NCBI RefSeq assembly: GCF_030532195.1
Contig: NZ_JAUNLP010000001.1
Span: 62,001 to 126,000, forward strand
Length of the DNA stretch: 64,000 nucleotides
Reading direction: 5' to 3'
Source: Corynebacterium sp.
GTDB lineage: Bacteria > Actinomycetota > Actinomycetes > Mycobacteriales > Mycobacteriaceae
The notes beneath the pieces were generated by a model. That model saw nothing but the letters and a program-made list of their open reading frames with translations, ran no database searches and was not told the DNA's origin. Within the stretch, counting starts at the first letter, position 1. The number at the start of each line of letters is the position of its first letter. Positions 35,937 to 46,324 of this stretch are shown here, piece by piece. Made by a program: the position numbers and the translations under genes.

Positions 35937-36938
35937 TTAAGTTTTGTCGTTTAGACCATACTCTGCCAAAGCCTCCGAGGCGCGCGCAACAACGGCTTTT
36001 TTCAATTCTTTTGGTGCGATAACTCTCACGTTCGGTGAACGGCGGAGTACGAAGGAAGCAGTAGCAGCCACATTTGACATGGGGACCTCTGCGGTAAACT
36101 CCCCTGCCTCGGAGGGGTGATCGGCATTCTCGGTAAAAAATACCGGTTCGTAGTCAGCAATCCAGGTGGCGTCGGCGTCGATAAGCACACTCGCCCACTC
36201 TGAGGCTCCGCCGTCCGTACCGAAGGCGTGTGGATCGCGAATATCCACAGGTACTGGGCGATGGAAGGCAGCTGGGATATCCAGAACTTCGGCATCGACG
36301 ATGCGGTCGACGCGGAAGCTCTTTTGAATGGCGATGTCGTCGGCGCGGTCGACGGCGCGCAGGTACGTCACTGATTCGACGGTGAACACGTTGACGCAGT
36401 CGAGCTCGCGTACCGTGATTTCGCCGGAGGATTTTCGGTAGCGAACTTTTAGCACTTTGCGCTGATGAAGCGCCGCGTAAATCTCCTCAGACAAGGCAAA
36501 GGACTTGCCATCGTCAGCTGCGTCCGAGTCAATGACGGGAACCGAGGTTCCCAACGCTCGGCGCAGTTTCAGTGCCGCCGACTGCGCGGCCCGGGAAGAT
36601 TCGGCATCGCCGGTATCTTCAATGGTCTCCAGAATCAGCAGCAAGGTGGCAGTCTCCTCGCCCGATAGCGCTCGCGGCTGGCTGAGTGTACCGACCTTTG
36701 GAGTAATTCGCACATCGAAGCTGCCGCGGTAATCGACGGCAAAAGCGCGAACCCCGAGCAGCCCCGGCTGATCAATCTCTTCCAGCTGGCTCACAATTGA
36801 GCGAATGCGAGCAAAAGGAATATCCAACTCCGTGGCGGCTTCTGTCATAGAGCGGTAGTCCGCGAAGTACGGCACGATGGCCAGCAGCTCATCGACACTG
36901 ATATCCGCCTCCAACTCGCGTGCGGAATGAACGCTCAT
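35937..36938 (-). CDS. pafC: WYL-domain transcriptional activator PafC
   Basis: The 333-residue protein has an N-terminal winged-helix region (ELEADISVDELLAIVPYF, TELDIPFARIRSIVSQLEE). A WYL sensory domain follows from about residue 150 (RKVLKVRYRKSSGEITVREL, ESVTYLRAVDRADD), and a C-terminal WCX region closes it. With PafB it forms the PafBC activator of RecA-independent DNA-damage genes in mycobacteria. Despite its name it does not take part in pupylation. Its ATG overlaps the pafB stop by 4 bp. Confidence 0.92.
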   Translation of the reverse strand: MSVHSARELEADISVDELLAIVPYFADYRSMTEAATELDIPFARIRSIVSQLEEIDQPGLLGVRAFAVDYRGSFDVRITPKVGTLSQPRALSGEETATLLLILETIEDTGDAESSRAAQSAALKLRRALGTSVPVIDSDAADDGKSFALSEEIYAALHQRKVLKVRYRKSSGEITVRELDCVNVFTVESVTYLRAVDRADDIAIQKSFRVDRIVDAEVLDIPAAFHRPVPVDIRDPHAFGTDGGASEWASVLIDADATWIADYEPVFFTENADHPSEAGEFTAEVPMSNVAATASFVLRRSPNVRVIAPKELKKAVVARASEALAEYGLNDKT

Positions 36939-37936
36939 TGCTCCACCTCCTGCTTGGCCAGCACTTGCTGCAGCTTCGCAATCACTTCGGAGTGCGCCTC
37001 GGCCGGTGATTCCACCACCAAATCAGGGGCAAAGCTCAAAGCCGTGGAGACAATCTCGCGCATTGTCGTAGCTGGCAGCCGGTAGCGGCCGTCCCCCAGC
37101 CCCGTCGCGTGCATCACAACATCCCCGCAGGTGCCCGGGCGCACTCGCACAATCGCCTCATGCAGTGTCTCGCCGCGGTGCAACATATCCTCCGCGACTT
37201 GCTGCAAGTCTCCACTAGGCATCGGCTGTGTCGCCGAGGTGCCGGTATCGGAGACATCGCGCACGCGACTGAGGCGGAACATCCTGGCGGCGCCGCGCTG
37301 CGGATCGAAGCCGAGCACATAAAAGCGTCCGCGCAGGTTAATCATTCCCCACGGCTCAAGCATGCGCAGTTCGTCATCAACACCGTATTGCCGCGCGTAC
37401 CACATCTCCACAGTGCGTCGCGGTTGCGTCATCGCAGCCAGTAGCGTGCTGAAGTCTTCCCGAGTCATATCAATCGGATCGGCGACGACCACCGACTCAT
37501 CTGGCTTGGCGATGGTCTTACGCCGTGCAAACGATGCCAACTTCTGCCACGCGGAAACTGCCGTCGCACCGAGATCCTCGCTGGAAAACGCCGCATTCGC
37601 CGCCTGAAACATCACCGAGGCTTCCTGCTCAGTGAAGCTGGGGTTCTCCTGTGCCCACCGATGTCTGTTCAAACGAAGGCGCTTCGGCTTATCGCTCGTG
37701 CTTGACGACGACACCTCCACCGGGACCCCAGCCGCAAGGAGCGCTGCGGTGTCCGCGCGCAAGTACCTGGCCCGAGAATCCTCGGACACGCGGGAATATC
37801 CCTCGACATGTTTGAAGATCCACGACTCGCTGACCCACCCGGTGTCGTCGGCAAGCGCGAGCAAAAGCTGAACCTGGCGGCGGTTTTCACTGACCCCGGT
37901 GTTTTCGGGCCGATCGGATGCGGGTGGGACAGGCAC
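36935..37936 (-). CDS. pafB: WYL-domain transcriptional activator PafB
   Basis: The 333-residue partner of PafC has an N-terminal HTH (QLLLALADDTGWVSESWIFKHV, SEDSRARYLRADTAALLAAG). Its WYL domain contains RRTVEMWYARQYGVDDELRM, MLEPWGMINLRGRFYVLGFD and RMFRLSRVRDV. It acts with PafC at mitomycin-inducible promoters. The GTG start at 37936 has AAAGGAG about ten bases upstream. It is 19 bp after pafA and overlaps pafC by 4 bp, so the two are coupled. Confidence 0.92.
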   Translation of the reverse strand: MPVPPASDRPENTGVSENRRQVQLLLALADDTGWVSESWIFKHVEGYSRVSEDSRARYLRADTAALLAAGVPVEVSSSSTSDKPKRLRLNRHRWAQENPSFTEQEASVMFQAANAAFSSEDLGATAVSAWQKLASFARRKTIAKPDESVVVADPIDMTREDFSTLLAAMTQPRRTVEMWYARQYGVDDELRMLEPWGMINLRGRFYVLGFDPQRGAARMFRLSRVRDVSDTGTSATQPMPSGDLQQVAEDMLHRGETLHEAIVRVRPGTCGDVVMHATGLGDGRYRLPATTMREIVSTALSFAPDLVVESPAEAHSEVIAKLQQVLAKQEVEQ

Positions 37937-37955
37937 GAGTGTGAGGCTCCTTTTC

Positions 37956-39455
37956 CTAGGACTTCTTCGCTGCTGTGAGCGTCTGAATCATCTCGGCGAC
38001 CTCGGCGTTGTCCGTAGCAAATGGGTCGCCCAGCATGACAGAGACAGAATCCTCGCCGGAGATCTTCAGATGTGTCCAGTCGACCACGGTCTTTAGCTCG
38101 GAGTCCGCAGCGGCTGCCAGGAATTCACCACGCAGCTTCGCGCGAGTAGTTGGCGGTGCGGTGCGAACCGCCTCCGCCACCTGCTCATCAGTGATCCAAC
38201 GAGAGGCAACACCACGTGCTTCCAGCGCGCGGAAGATACCGCGACCTGGGCGGATATCGTGGTAAGCCAGGTCAATCTGGTGAAGCTTCGGATCTTCCAG
38301 AGTCAGGCCGCGGTCCAGGTAACGCTTAATCAGCGAGTACTTAATGGCCCAGTCAATGTCGTGTTCAATGAGGCTCCAGTCCCCAGTTTCCACGGCATCG
38401 AGCGCGCGGCCCCACAGTTCAACGATGCGGCTCATTTCCTCATTGGAGGTACCAGTGCCGGCAATGCCCTTGTCTTCGTTGACCATGTGGGCATCGCGGA
38501 CCTTCAGCCACTCCGTCGCAGCTTCCAAAAATGCACGCTGAATCTGCAGCGCAGTTGCGGTATTGCCATCACGCAGCGGGATTTCGGCCCTGCCCGTCAT
38601 GTCACGGCTGACGGCACGAATCGACTTAATCTCGTTGGCCACCTCGAAGTCCGGCAGCTTCACACCGGCCTCAATCATTTCCAGCACCAGTTGCGTAGAG
38701 CCAATCTTGAGTGCGGTGGTGGTCTCGCTCATATTGGAGTCACCGACAATGACATGCAGGCGGCGGAAACGATTGGAGTCCGCATGTGGCTCATCGCGGG
38801 TGTTAATGATTGGCCTAGAGCGTGTCGTCGCACTGGAGACGCCCTCCCACACATGATCTGCGCGCTGCGAGAAGCAGTACTGAATCGGATCGTTGTGGTA
38901 CGGCGAGGTCGGGTACGGCAGGAAAATCTTGCCCGCACCGCAAATGAGCTGGCGTGTGACCAAGAACGGCAGCAGCAGCTTCGACAGGGACTTCAGCCCC
39001 AGTTCGCGGCCAACCAGGTAGTTTTCGTGACAACCGTAGGAGTTGCCGACCGTGTCGACATTGTTTTTGAGCAGGTAGACCTTGCCTCCAATGCCTTCCT
39101 CGGCAAGGTCGGCTTCGGCCCTTTCAGCCAGCTCATTGAGGATGAGCTCGCCCGCGCGGTCATAGGCGACCAGCTGCGACACCGAGTCGCACTCAGCGGT
39201 GGCATATTCCGGGTGACTGCCGACATCCAGGTACAGGCGACCGGCATTGGGTGTGAAAATATTGGTCGCACCGTACTTGGAAATCACCGGCCGAAACATA
39301 TAGCGAGCAATCTCGTCCGGGCCCAGACGGCGTGTGCCATCTAAAGTCAACGTGATGCCATACTCGGTCTCGATACCAGTGATGCGCCTGGTCAGCGCCT
39401 GTTGCGGATTCTCCTGAGGAGCCGGAGCCTGCTCCGACGACTGCTCCTGGGTCAC
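37956..39455 (-). CDS. pafA: Pup-protein ligase PafA
   Basis: The 499-residue member of the glutamine-synthetase-like PafA/Dop family has GIETEYGIT (ATP/Mg-binding glutamates near residue 28) and the catalytic aspartate in [35 protein letters not shown] and GDSNMSETTTALKIG are also family marks. It phosphorylates the C-terminal glutamate of Pup and joins it to substrate lysines. The start is GTG 39455, three bases after the pup stop. Residues 1-20 form a flexible Gln/Ala/Pro tail longer than in mycobacterial PafA. No proteasome genes separate it from pup. Confidence 0.96.
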   Translation of the reverse strand: MTQEQSSEQAPAPQENPQQALTRRITGIETEYGITLTLDGTRRLGPDEIARYMFRPVISKYGATNIFTPNAGRLYLDVGSHPEYATAECDSVSQLVAYDRAGELILNELAERAEADLAEEGIGGKVYLLKNNVDTVGNSYGCHENYLVGRELGLKSLSKLLLPFLVTRQLICGAGKIFLPYPTSPYHNDPIQYCFSQRADHVWEGVSSATTRSRPIINTRDEPHADSNRFRRLHVIVGDSNMSETTTALKIGSTQLVLEMIEAGVKLPDFEVANEIKSIRAVSRDMTGRAEIPLRDGNTATALQIQRAFLEAATEWLKVRDAHMVNEDKGIAGTGTSNEEMSRIVELWGRALDAVETGDWSLIEHDIDWAIKYSLIKRYLDRGLTLEDPKLHQIDLAYHDIRPGRGIFRALEARGVASRWITDEQVAEAVRTAPPTTRAKLRGEFLAAAADSELKTVVDWTHLKISGEDSVSVMLGDPFATDNAEVAEMIQTLTAAKKS

Positions 39456-39458
39456 TTC

Positions 39459-39653
39459 TTACTGGCCACCCTTCTGGACGTACGAACGCACGAATTCCTC
39501 GGCGTTGTTTTCCAGCAGACCGTCAATCTCATCGAGGAGGTCATCAGCAGCTGCGACGTGCTCCTGAGCCTGGCCGCCGCCTGCCACCTCGCCGAACTCT
39601 TCCTCGTCGCCGCCACCGGATCCGCCGCCGAATACCTGAGTGTTTCCAGCCAT
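39459..39653 (-). CDS. pup: Prokaryotic ubiquitin-like protein Pup (ending GGQ)
   Basis: The 64-residue acidic protein has a glycine-rich N-terminus (GGGSGGGDEEEF) and the amphipathic DDLLDEIDGLLENNAEEFV that binds Mpa and PafA. It ends with VQKGGQ. The terminal glutamine must be deamidated by Dop before ligation. AAGGAG sits about nine bases upstream of the ATG. A promoter-like TATACA is 26-31 bp upstream, which suggests a supply independent of the mpa-dop transcript. Confidence 0.97.
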   Translation of the reverse strand: MAGNTQVFGGGSGGGDEEEFGEVAGGGQAQEHVAAADDLLDEIDGLLENNAEEFVRSYVQKGGQ

Positions 39654-39678
39654 GTGTCAATGCTCCTTAAAAATCAGT

Positions 39679-39692
39679 TGTATAAATCAGTT
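39679..39692 (-). promoter_or_regulatory. Candidate internal pup promoter with direct repeats
   Basis: On the minus strand TATACA (39684-39679) lies in the 51-bp dop-pup gap. It would start near 39672, 19 bases before the pup ATG. Two copies of AAATCAGTT (plus strand, 39671 and 39684) are spaced 13 bp and overlap the box. No clear -35 was found. Confidence 0.4.
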
Positions 39693-39704
39693 TCGATTAC
39701 GGTC

Positions 39705-41285
39705 TTACTGCTCGTGAACCGCGCCGAGCGTGCGCAGATAATCAACGACATCAGCAATAGTTTCCGCTGACTCCAGCACCTCACCGCACTCGGCCGCGGT
39801 AAACCGGTCAACTTCATCCAGCGTAATGTAGGCCAGCTTAATTCCCTCCGATGCCACATCGCGGGTGCGTCGATACACCCCCGCCGTGTCCACCACCAGG
39901 CTGGTCCAACTGCCCGCTACAACATCTTTGCCAAATCGGCGCAAAATGCCACCGCGCGTGTACGCACGCGTGGACTCCGGCGCGAAATTGACCGCGCGGT
40001 CAACCTCTTCCTCGGTCACCAGCGTGCGCATTGAGCCACGCCGCACCAGCGCATAGTACAGGCCACGAGCGGGATCAATATCGGAGTACTGAATATCAAT
40101 CAGTGCCAACTTCGGGTGATCCCAGCCCGCTCCCAGGCGGGCGCGTAAGCCCTCCATGAGGTTGTATTTAGCCACCCAATCCAGCAGGTGGGATGCCTTC
40201 CTGGGGTCGTCGGCAAGCACGTCGAGCACTTCGCGCCACAGCTTGACGACGTCGCCCTGCGCGTCGTAGCGCTCCACGCGACGGAGGTATTCATACTGCA
40301 TTTCCACTGCGGACATCCATGAGACGTGATCTGCCAGCTGCAGCTTCTTGGTGCACGTCAAATCGCGCGAGACCTCGTGGACAGCGGCGACCGGGTCGCG
40401 CAGCTGCAGGTCATCGAAGCGGACGCCGTCTTCGATGGCGTCGATGACTAGACCGGTGGCGCCAATCTTGAGGAAAGTGGCGACCTCACTCATGTTGGCG
40501 TCACCGATGATGACGTGCAGACGACGGAAACGCTCGGAGTCCGCGTGCGGCTCATCGCGAGTGTTGATGATACCGCGGTTCAGAGTGGTCTCCAACGACA
40601 CTTCAGTTTCGATGTAATCCGCGCGCTGAGAGATCTGGAAACCGGAATCCTGTCCAGTCTGGCCGAGTCCTACGCGACCAGCGCCAGTGAAAACCTGGCG
40701 AGTGACGAAAAAGGGTGTCAGACCAGCGACAATGTCATCGAACTCGGTCTCGCGGGAGAACAAGTAGTTTTCGTGTGCGCCGTAGGAGGCGCCCTTGCCG
40801 TCGACGTTGTTGCGGTAGAGCTTCAGTGTCGGCCCGGGATTGCCCTCTTCATCAGTGGTTTCGGCGGCAAGCTTGGCCGCGCGCAGCATGATTTTATCTC
40901 CCGCACGGTCGGCGATGACCGCCTCGCGCGCAGTTGCCGTCTCCGGCGCGGAGTACTCCGGGTGCGCGTGGTCTACATAGAAACGAGCGCCATTTTGCAC
41001 TAGCAGGTTCGCGGCACCGACCGCGTTGGGGTCCACCACCGGGGGCTGGTGGTAGCGGCGCAGGTCAAAGCCACGACTATCGCGCAGCGGTGACTCCGGC
41101 GCGTAGTCCCAGCGGATACGGCCCGACAGGCCCTCCTCCTGCTCATGCGCAAAAGCCAGCACGGCCTGCGTGGAGGTCAGAATCGGACTGACAGTGGGGT
41201 TATCCGGGCTGGAGATGCCGTACTCAATTTCGGTGCCGAAAAAGCGGGTCGGCTTTGCGGGCTTAGAATTTTCAGACTTAGTCAT
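39705..41285 (-). CDS. dop: Depupylase / Pup deamidase Dop
   Basis: The 526-residue relative of PafA has [15 protein letters not shown] at the N-terminus with the ATP-binding glutamates, and [15 protein letters not shown] with the nucleophilic-base aspartate. [20 protein letters not shown] and [16 protein letters not shown] follow. It deamidates Pup's C-terminal Gln and removes Pup from substrates. The start overlaps the mpa stop by 8 bp. The SD GAGGTGATCC lies in the last mpa codons and is an exceptionally long match to the 16S 3' end. Dop therefore depends on, and is probably coupled to, mpa translation. Confidence 0.95.
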   Translation of the reverse strand: MTKSENSKPAKPTRFFGTEIEYGISSPDNPTVSPILTSTQAVLAFAHEQEEGLSGRIRWDYAPESPLRDSRGFDLRRYHQPPVVDPNAVGAANLLVQNGARFYVDHAHPEYSAPETATAREAVIADRAGDKIMLRAAKLAAETTDEEGNPGPTLKLYRNNVDGKGASYGAHENYLFSRETEFDDIVAGLTPFFVTRQVFTGAGRVGLGQTGQDSGFQISQRADYIETEVSLETTLNRGIINTRDEPHADSERFRRLHVIIGDANMSEVATFLKIGATGLVIDAIEDGVRFDDLQLRDPVAAVHEVSRDLTCTKKLQLADHVSWMSAVEMQYEYLRRVERYDAQGDVVKLWREVLDVLADDPRKASHLLDWVAKYNLMEGLRARLGAGWDHPKLALIDIQYSDIDPARGLYYALVRRGSMRTLVTEEEVDRAVNFAPESTRAYTRGGILRRFGKDVVAGSWTSLVVDTAGVYRRTRDVASEGIKLAYITLDEVDRFTAAECGEVLESAETIADVVDYLRTLGAVHEQ

Positions 41286-42855
41286 GGTGGATCACCTCGA
41301 CCGATGCCACGCGCGAGGCCGGGCGACCGGATATACGTGCCCACTCATCCGGGTTCGAGGTATTCGGCAGGTCTTCATTCTGCGCGAACTCCTCAGCAAC
41401 CGCAGCCAGCAGGTGTTCCTTACTAATACCTGCCTCACCGCCGGCAATGACAGTCTTGATTGCGGACTTCTTCGCGCGATCCACAATGTTGGAAATCATG
41501 GCGCCGGAGTTGAAATCACGGTAGTACATTGTCTCGCTGGTGCCGTCGGCATAGCGGATTCGAACGTACTCATTTTCCTTGCTCTTGGCGTACATCCGCT
41601 CCACCACCTGGTCAATCAGGTGGGAAACAGTCTGGTCTACCCCACCATTTTGTTCCACCTCAGCGGCGTTGTACGGCAGATTCGGCGTCAGGTACTTGCG
41701 GAAAATATCCTTCGCGGCTTCCTCATTCGGACGCTCAATGCGAATCTTCACATCCAAGCGGCCCGGACGCAGGATTGCTGGGTCAATCATTTCCTCACGG
41801 TTAGTCGCACCAATGACGATGACGTTTTCCAGGCCCTCTACACCGTCTAGCTCACTGAGCAGCTGCGGGACCACCGTGTTTTCCATATCCGAGGAAATCC
41901 CCGAGCCACGAGTGCGGAAAATTGAGTCCATCTCATCGAAGAAGACAATGACCGGCTTGCCATCTTCAGCGATATCACGAGCGCGGTCGAAGATTAGACG
42001 AATCTGGCGCTCAGTCTCACCGACGAACTTGTTCAAAAGCTCCGGGCCCTTGACATTCAAGAAGTAGGACTGTGCACGCTCCGCCTCAGCGGCGCTTTTA
42101 CCCCGTGACAGCGCAATCTTGCGCGCCAGCGAATTAGCCACGGCCTTTGCAATCAGCGTCTTACCGTTGCCGGGAGGACCATAGAGCAGTACGCCCTTTG
42201 GTGGGCGCAGGTTGTACTGCTCAAACAGCTCCGGCTGCAAAAATGGCATCTCCACGGCATCGTGGATTTGCTCAATCTGGCTATCCAGGCCACCAATATC
42301 GGTGTAGGTGACATCCGGTACCTCTTCCAGCACCAGATTTTCCACCTCGGACTTCGGGATAACCTCAAAGGCGTAGCCCGACTTGCGGTCAATCATCACC
42401 GAGTCCCCCGGCTTCGGTGACAGCTCGCCTGCCAGCGAGACCACGAATTCCTCACCATGAGTATCCGAGGCCAAAATACGCTGTTTATCCGGCAGCACTT
42501 CGCGGACGTTCGCGATATCGCCACTTTCCGGATAACCGCAGTCCTCCACAATAATTGAGCCCTCATTCAGACGCACCTGCGCGCCGGGACGCAACGCTCG
42601 CTCATTAATCTCCGGCTGCACATGCAAGCGCATCCGGCGATTGCCGGTAAACACCTCAGCCGTGCCCTTCTGCGGACCCGGCTTGAGGAAAATACCGTAC
42701 GTGCTCGGCGGCTGCAGCATGTCTTCCATGTCCTGCCGCAGCAGCTCTAGCTTGTTGCGGGAGTCCCGCAGAAGCTCAACCAGGCGATTATTGCGAATAC
42801 CGAGGTTGTAGTTCTTCTGCTCTAGATCACGGATTTTGTCAGACGGCGTTGTCAT
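41278..42855 (-). CDS. mpa: Proteasome-associated-type AAA+ ATPase ARC/Mpa lacking the proteasome-docking tail
   Basis: The 525-residue ATPase has an N-terminal coiled coil for Pup binding (5-48) and tandem OB domains (about 50-170). The AAA+ module carries Walker A GPPGNGKT (226-233) and Walker [10 protein letters not shown] (302-310). It ends [10 protein letters not shown], without the GQYL-type C-terminus that mycobacterial Mpa uses to open the 20S gate. It should unfold pupylated proteins, but here without a docked proteasome. The ATG at 42855 was chosen over 42873. It heads the leftward mpa-dop-pup-pafA run. Confidence 0.94.
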   Translation of the reverse strand: MTTPSDKIRDLEQKNYNLGIRNNRLVELLRDSRNKLELLRQDMEDMLQPPSTYGIFLKPGPQKGTAEVFTGNRRMRLHVQPEINERALRPGAQVRLNEGSIIVEDCGYPESGDIANVREVLPDKQRILASDTHGEEFVVSLAGELSPKPGDSVMIDRKSGYAFEVIPKSEVENLVLEEVPDVTYTDIGGLDSQIEQIHDAVEMPFLQPELFEQYNLRPPKGVLLYGPPGNGKTLIAKAVANSLARKIALSRGKSAAEAERAQSYFLNVKGPELLNKFVGETERQIRLIFDRARDIAEDGKPVIVFFDEMDSIFRTRGSGISSDMENTVVPQLLSELDGVEGLENVIVIGATNREEMIDPAILRPGRLDVKIRIERPNEEAAKDIFRKYLTPNLPYNAAEVEQNGGVDQTVSHLIDQVVERMYAKSKENEYVRIRYADGTSETMYYRDFNSGAMISNIVDRAKKSAIKTVIAGGEAGISKEHLLAAVAEEFAQNEDLPNTSNPDEWARISGRPASRVASVEVIHHD

Positions 42856-42962
42856 GTACCCCAGATTACCCATAGGGGCGGATGCCGTTTGCGCTTAGTC
42901 GATTTAGACCGTGTGTCGGATCACGCTTTACGACGTCTACACCTCCCCACAGTCCACACCTC

Positions 42963-43910
<948 letters not shown>

Positions 43911-43929
43911 GTACTCTAACCTGGCTAGT

Positions 43930-44817
43930 ATGCCCGACAATGCCCAAAGTTCTAAGTCAGCAGTTCAGACTCCACGGCGCTCCAAGCTGGCGCTGTCGCC
44001 GTCACGAGCTAATGATTATCGCCAGTGCCCACTGAAGTATCGGTTCCGGGCAATTGACAAGATTGCCGAACCCTCGACGGTGGCGCAGGTCAAGGGCACA
44101 TTGGTGCACGCGGTGCTGGAACAGATGCATGCCTGGCCGCGTGAGGAACGCACCTACCCGGCTGCGGTTAAGCGACTCAAGCCCACGTGGGAAGAGATGA
44201 GCGCCAAGGACGCGGAGCTCATTGAACTCGTGCCAGAGGAAGATTATTACGACTTTCTGGTTGAATGTCGCGGCCTACTCAAGGGCTACTTCATGATGGA
44301 AAACCCCATGGGCTTCGATGCTGCCGAGATGGAGAAGTTCGTCCAGCTGGTCATCGAGCCCATGGCCGATGCCACTGTTCCGCTGTCGGTTCCGCTGCGT
44401 GGGTTTATCGACCGCGTGGATATTGCCCCAACCGGTGAGGTGCGCATTGTCGACTACAAGACGGGCAAGAAGCCATCGCCTCGCTTCCAGGGTGAGGCCC
44501 TGTTCCAGATGCGTTTTTACGCTCTTGTCTGGTGGCGCTTGACCGGCCGAATCCCCGAGCAGCTGCGACTTATGTATCTGAAGGTTGCCGATGACCTCAT
44601 TTTGAGCCCAACCGCCGCGGAACTGGAGGCATTCCAGGCCGAGGTTGCTGACCTTTGGCAATCAATTGTGCGCGATGGGGAAAATGGTGACTTCGTTCCG
44701 AAGAAGTCCAAGCTGTGTGGCTGGTGTTCGTTCCAGCACCTCTGCCCTGCCTACGGCGGGGTCACCCCGGAGTACCCGGGTTGGCCTGGCGCCGTTGGCG
44801 ATGGTGGCAGCAGTTAG
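43930..44817 (+). CDS. RecB-family (Cas4/AddB-like) PD-(D/E)XK nuclease with Fe-S cysteines
   Basis: The 295-residue protein has an N-terminal LSPSRANDYRQCPLKYRFR with C33. The nuclease core is GFIDRVD plus RIVDYKTGKKPSPRFQGEAL, and QMRFYALVWWRL is the QxxxY motif. The C-terminal cluster LCGWCSFQHLCP gives the C-Xn-C-X2-C-X5-C pattern of a 4Fe-4S AddB/Cas4-type nuclease. It is a stand-alone single-domain nuclease, not part of a CRISPR locus; Rv2119 is the likely mycobacterial counterpart. No SD is visible and TACTCT lies 14-19 bases upstream, so the transcript may have little leader. Confidence 0.85.
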   Translation: MPDNAQSSKSAVQTPRRSKLALSPSRANDYRQCPLKYRFRAIDKIAEPSTVAQVKGTLVHAVLEQMHAWPREERTYPAAVKRLKPTWEEMSAKDAELIELVPEEDYYDFLVECRGLLKGYFMMENPMGFDAAEMEKFVQLVIEPMADATVPLSVPLRGFIDRVDIAPTGEVRIVDYKTGKKPSPRFQGEALFQMRFYALVWWRLTGRIPEQLRLMYLKVADDLILSPTAAELEAFQAEVADLWQSIVRDGENGDFVPKKSKLCGWCSFQHLCPAYGGVTPEYPGWPGAVGDGGSS

Positions 44818-44827
44818 CGAAAAGTTA

Positions 44828-44892
44828 GTGACTAGGGTTATGGCACTTTGACGGCTAGTTTTGCCGAATTTTTGCCATAAACCAAGTCACTT
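44828..44892. terminator. Large hairpin between convergent RecB-like and dicarboxylate carrier genes
   Basis: AGTGACTAGGGTTATGGC (44828-44845) pairs with GCCATAAACCAAGTCACT (44875-44892) with two mismatches in 18. An inner CGGC/GCCG stem lies at 44853-44867. A separate hairpin AGCCAGG-TGCG-CCTGGCT follows at 44914-44931. The whole is probably bidirectional termination. Confidence 0.55.
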
Positions 44893-44941
44893 TGTTTGGG
44901 GGTGTATGCGGCAGCCAGGTGCGCCTGGCTTGCAAAGCTGG

Positions 44942-44973
44942 GTCGTGCACAAACCGAGTCGTGCACGAACCGC
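44942..44973. repeat. Tandem duplication of a 16-bp unit
   Basis: GTCGTGCACAAACCGA (44942-44957) is immediately repeated as GTCGTGCACGAACCGC (44958-44973). Each unit has a GTGCAC palindrome. The second unit touches the stop codon of the dicarboxylate carrier. Confidence 0.6.
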
Positions 44974-46286
44974 TACAGCAACACGCTGCCGAAGGCGAAG
45001 CCGAATGCCACAGCCAGGGCAATGCACACAGTGCCCGGGATGATGAACGAGTGGTTGAACACGTACTTGCCAATTCGAGTCGTGCCGGTGTCGTCCATTT
45101 CCACTGCTGCCAGCAGCGTGGGGTAGGTCGGCAGGATAAACAGTGCTGAGACCGCTGCGAACGAGGCAATGGCCGTCACAGGCGCGACACCGACTGCCAA
45201 TGCGGCAGGCATGATGGCCTTTGTCGTTGCTGCCTGCGAGTACAGCAGAGCAGCAGCGAAGAAGAGCACCACTGCAAGCATCCACGGCATCTCCATCAGG
45301 AGGGAGCCAGAGGCTGCCTTAATGTCTTCGATGTAGTGGTTGATGATGGTCGTTCCCAACCAGGCCACACCGAGAACACACACGCTGGCGGACATACCGG
45401 ACTTGAAAACCGGGGTATTCAAAATGGCTGCCGCATCCAGCTTGCAGGCCAGCACAATGATGGTGGCCGCAGTGAGCATGATGGTCATGATGGCTTCGTT
45501 ACGCGGAAGTGTCGGATCCGCGATAAGTCCAACCTGCTCGGTGCTGATAGTCGCGTAGACCATCACCGCAAGAATGGCGAACAGGAAGATTCCCACCGAC
45601 CACTTCGCAGACTTTGTTGGGACGTATTCGTTCAACTTGCCGCTTGGTTTAGAGACCAACCCCTTTGCCAATCGGGCTTGGTACACCGGATCGTCGTCAA
45701 GCTCCTTGCCCAAATGATTCGTGATGAATGCAGTTGGCAAAATTGCGAGGAACGTCGACGGAATGACGATTGCCAGAAGTGTCAGGTACCCGACTCCCTG
45801 CGGCTCCATCAGCGAGGCCATCAGCACCACAGCAGCGGAGATTGGCGATGCCGTAATGGCCAGCTGAGAGGCGATGACTGCGACGGATAGTGGACGCGCC
45901 GGGCGGACTCCGCCTTCCTTTGCAACTTCGGCGATGACTGGGAGCGTGGAAAATGCAGTGTGGCCGGTGCCGGCGAGCAGCGTCATCAGGTACGTGACAA
46001 CCGGTGCCCAGTAGGTGATATGGCGTGGATTCTTGCGCAGGAGACGCTCAGCGATGTGGACGAGATAGTCCATACCACCGGCCTTTTGCATGGCGGCAAT
46101 CGCTGCGATAACCGACATGATGATGCCGATGACATCAAATGGGATGTCGTCTTTGGTAACCGGCACGCCGGTGATGCCAAGTGCCAAAACACCCAGGCCA
46201 CCAGCGAATCCGATAGCGATTGAGCCCAACCGCGCGCCAAGCACAATGGCGCCTAGAACGATTAAGATTTGAACAGCTACTAACAC
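44973..46286 (-). CDS. Anaerobic C4-dicarboxylate transporter, DcuA/DcuB family
   Basis: The 437-residue carrier has about 11-12 hydrophobic helices. Family marks are GFAGGLGVLALGITGVPV, PFDVIGIIMSVIAAIAAMQ, YLMTLLAGTGHTAFSTLPVI and ASPISAAVVLMASL. It exchanges fumarate, malate, succinate or aspartate across the inner membrane. GTG 46286 is taken as start because GGAG lies six bases before it; a TTG four codons upstream would sit before that SD. It lies 38 bp downstream of aspA, so uptake and deamination of aspartate are expected to be co-expressed. Confidence 0.9.
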   Translation of the reverse strand: MLVAVQILIVLGAIVLGARLGSIAIGFAGGLGVLALGITGVPVTKDDIPFDVIGIIMSVIAAIAAMQKAGGMDYLVHIAERLLRKNPRHITYWAPVVTYLMTLLAGTGHTAFSTLPVIAEVAKEGGVRPARPLSVAVIASQLAITASPISAAVVLMASLMEPQGVGYLTLLAIVIPSTFLAILPTAFITNHLGKELDDDPVYQARLAKGLVSKPSGKLNEYVPTKSAKWSVGIFLFAILAVMVYATISTEQVGLIADPTLPRNEAIMTIMLTAATIIVLACKLDAAAILNTPVFKSGMSASVCVLGVAWLGTTIINHYIEDIKAASGSLLMEMPWMLAVVLFFAAALLYSQAATTKAIMPAALAVGVAPVTAIASFAAVSALFILPTYPTLLAAVEMDDTGTTRIGKYVFNHSFIIPGTVCIALAVAFGFAFGSVLL

Positions 46287-46324
46287 GTGAATCTCCAAAA
46301 ATCACATAGGTTCGCTAGTAGCCG

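Noticed and set aside
38259..39344. 361-residue open frame antisense to pafA
   Set aside because: Antisense shadow; composition is not protein-like and no SD is present.
39456..39458. Lost prcBA genes between pup and pafA as a deletion scar
   Set aside because: Only three bases remain and no residual proteasome sequence can be seen, so no scar can be claimed.
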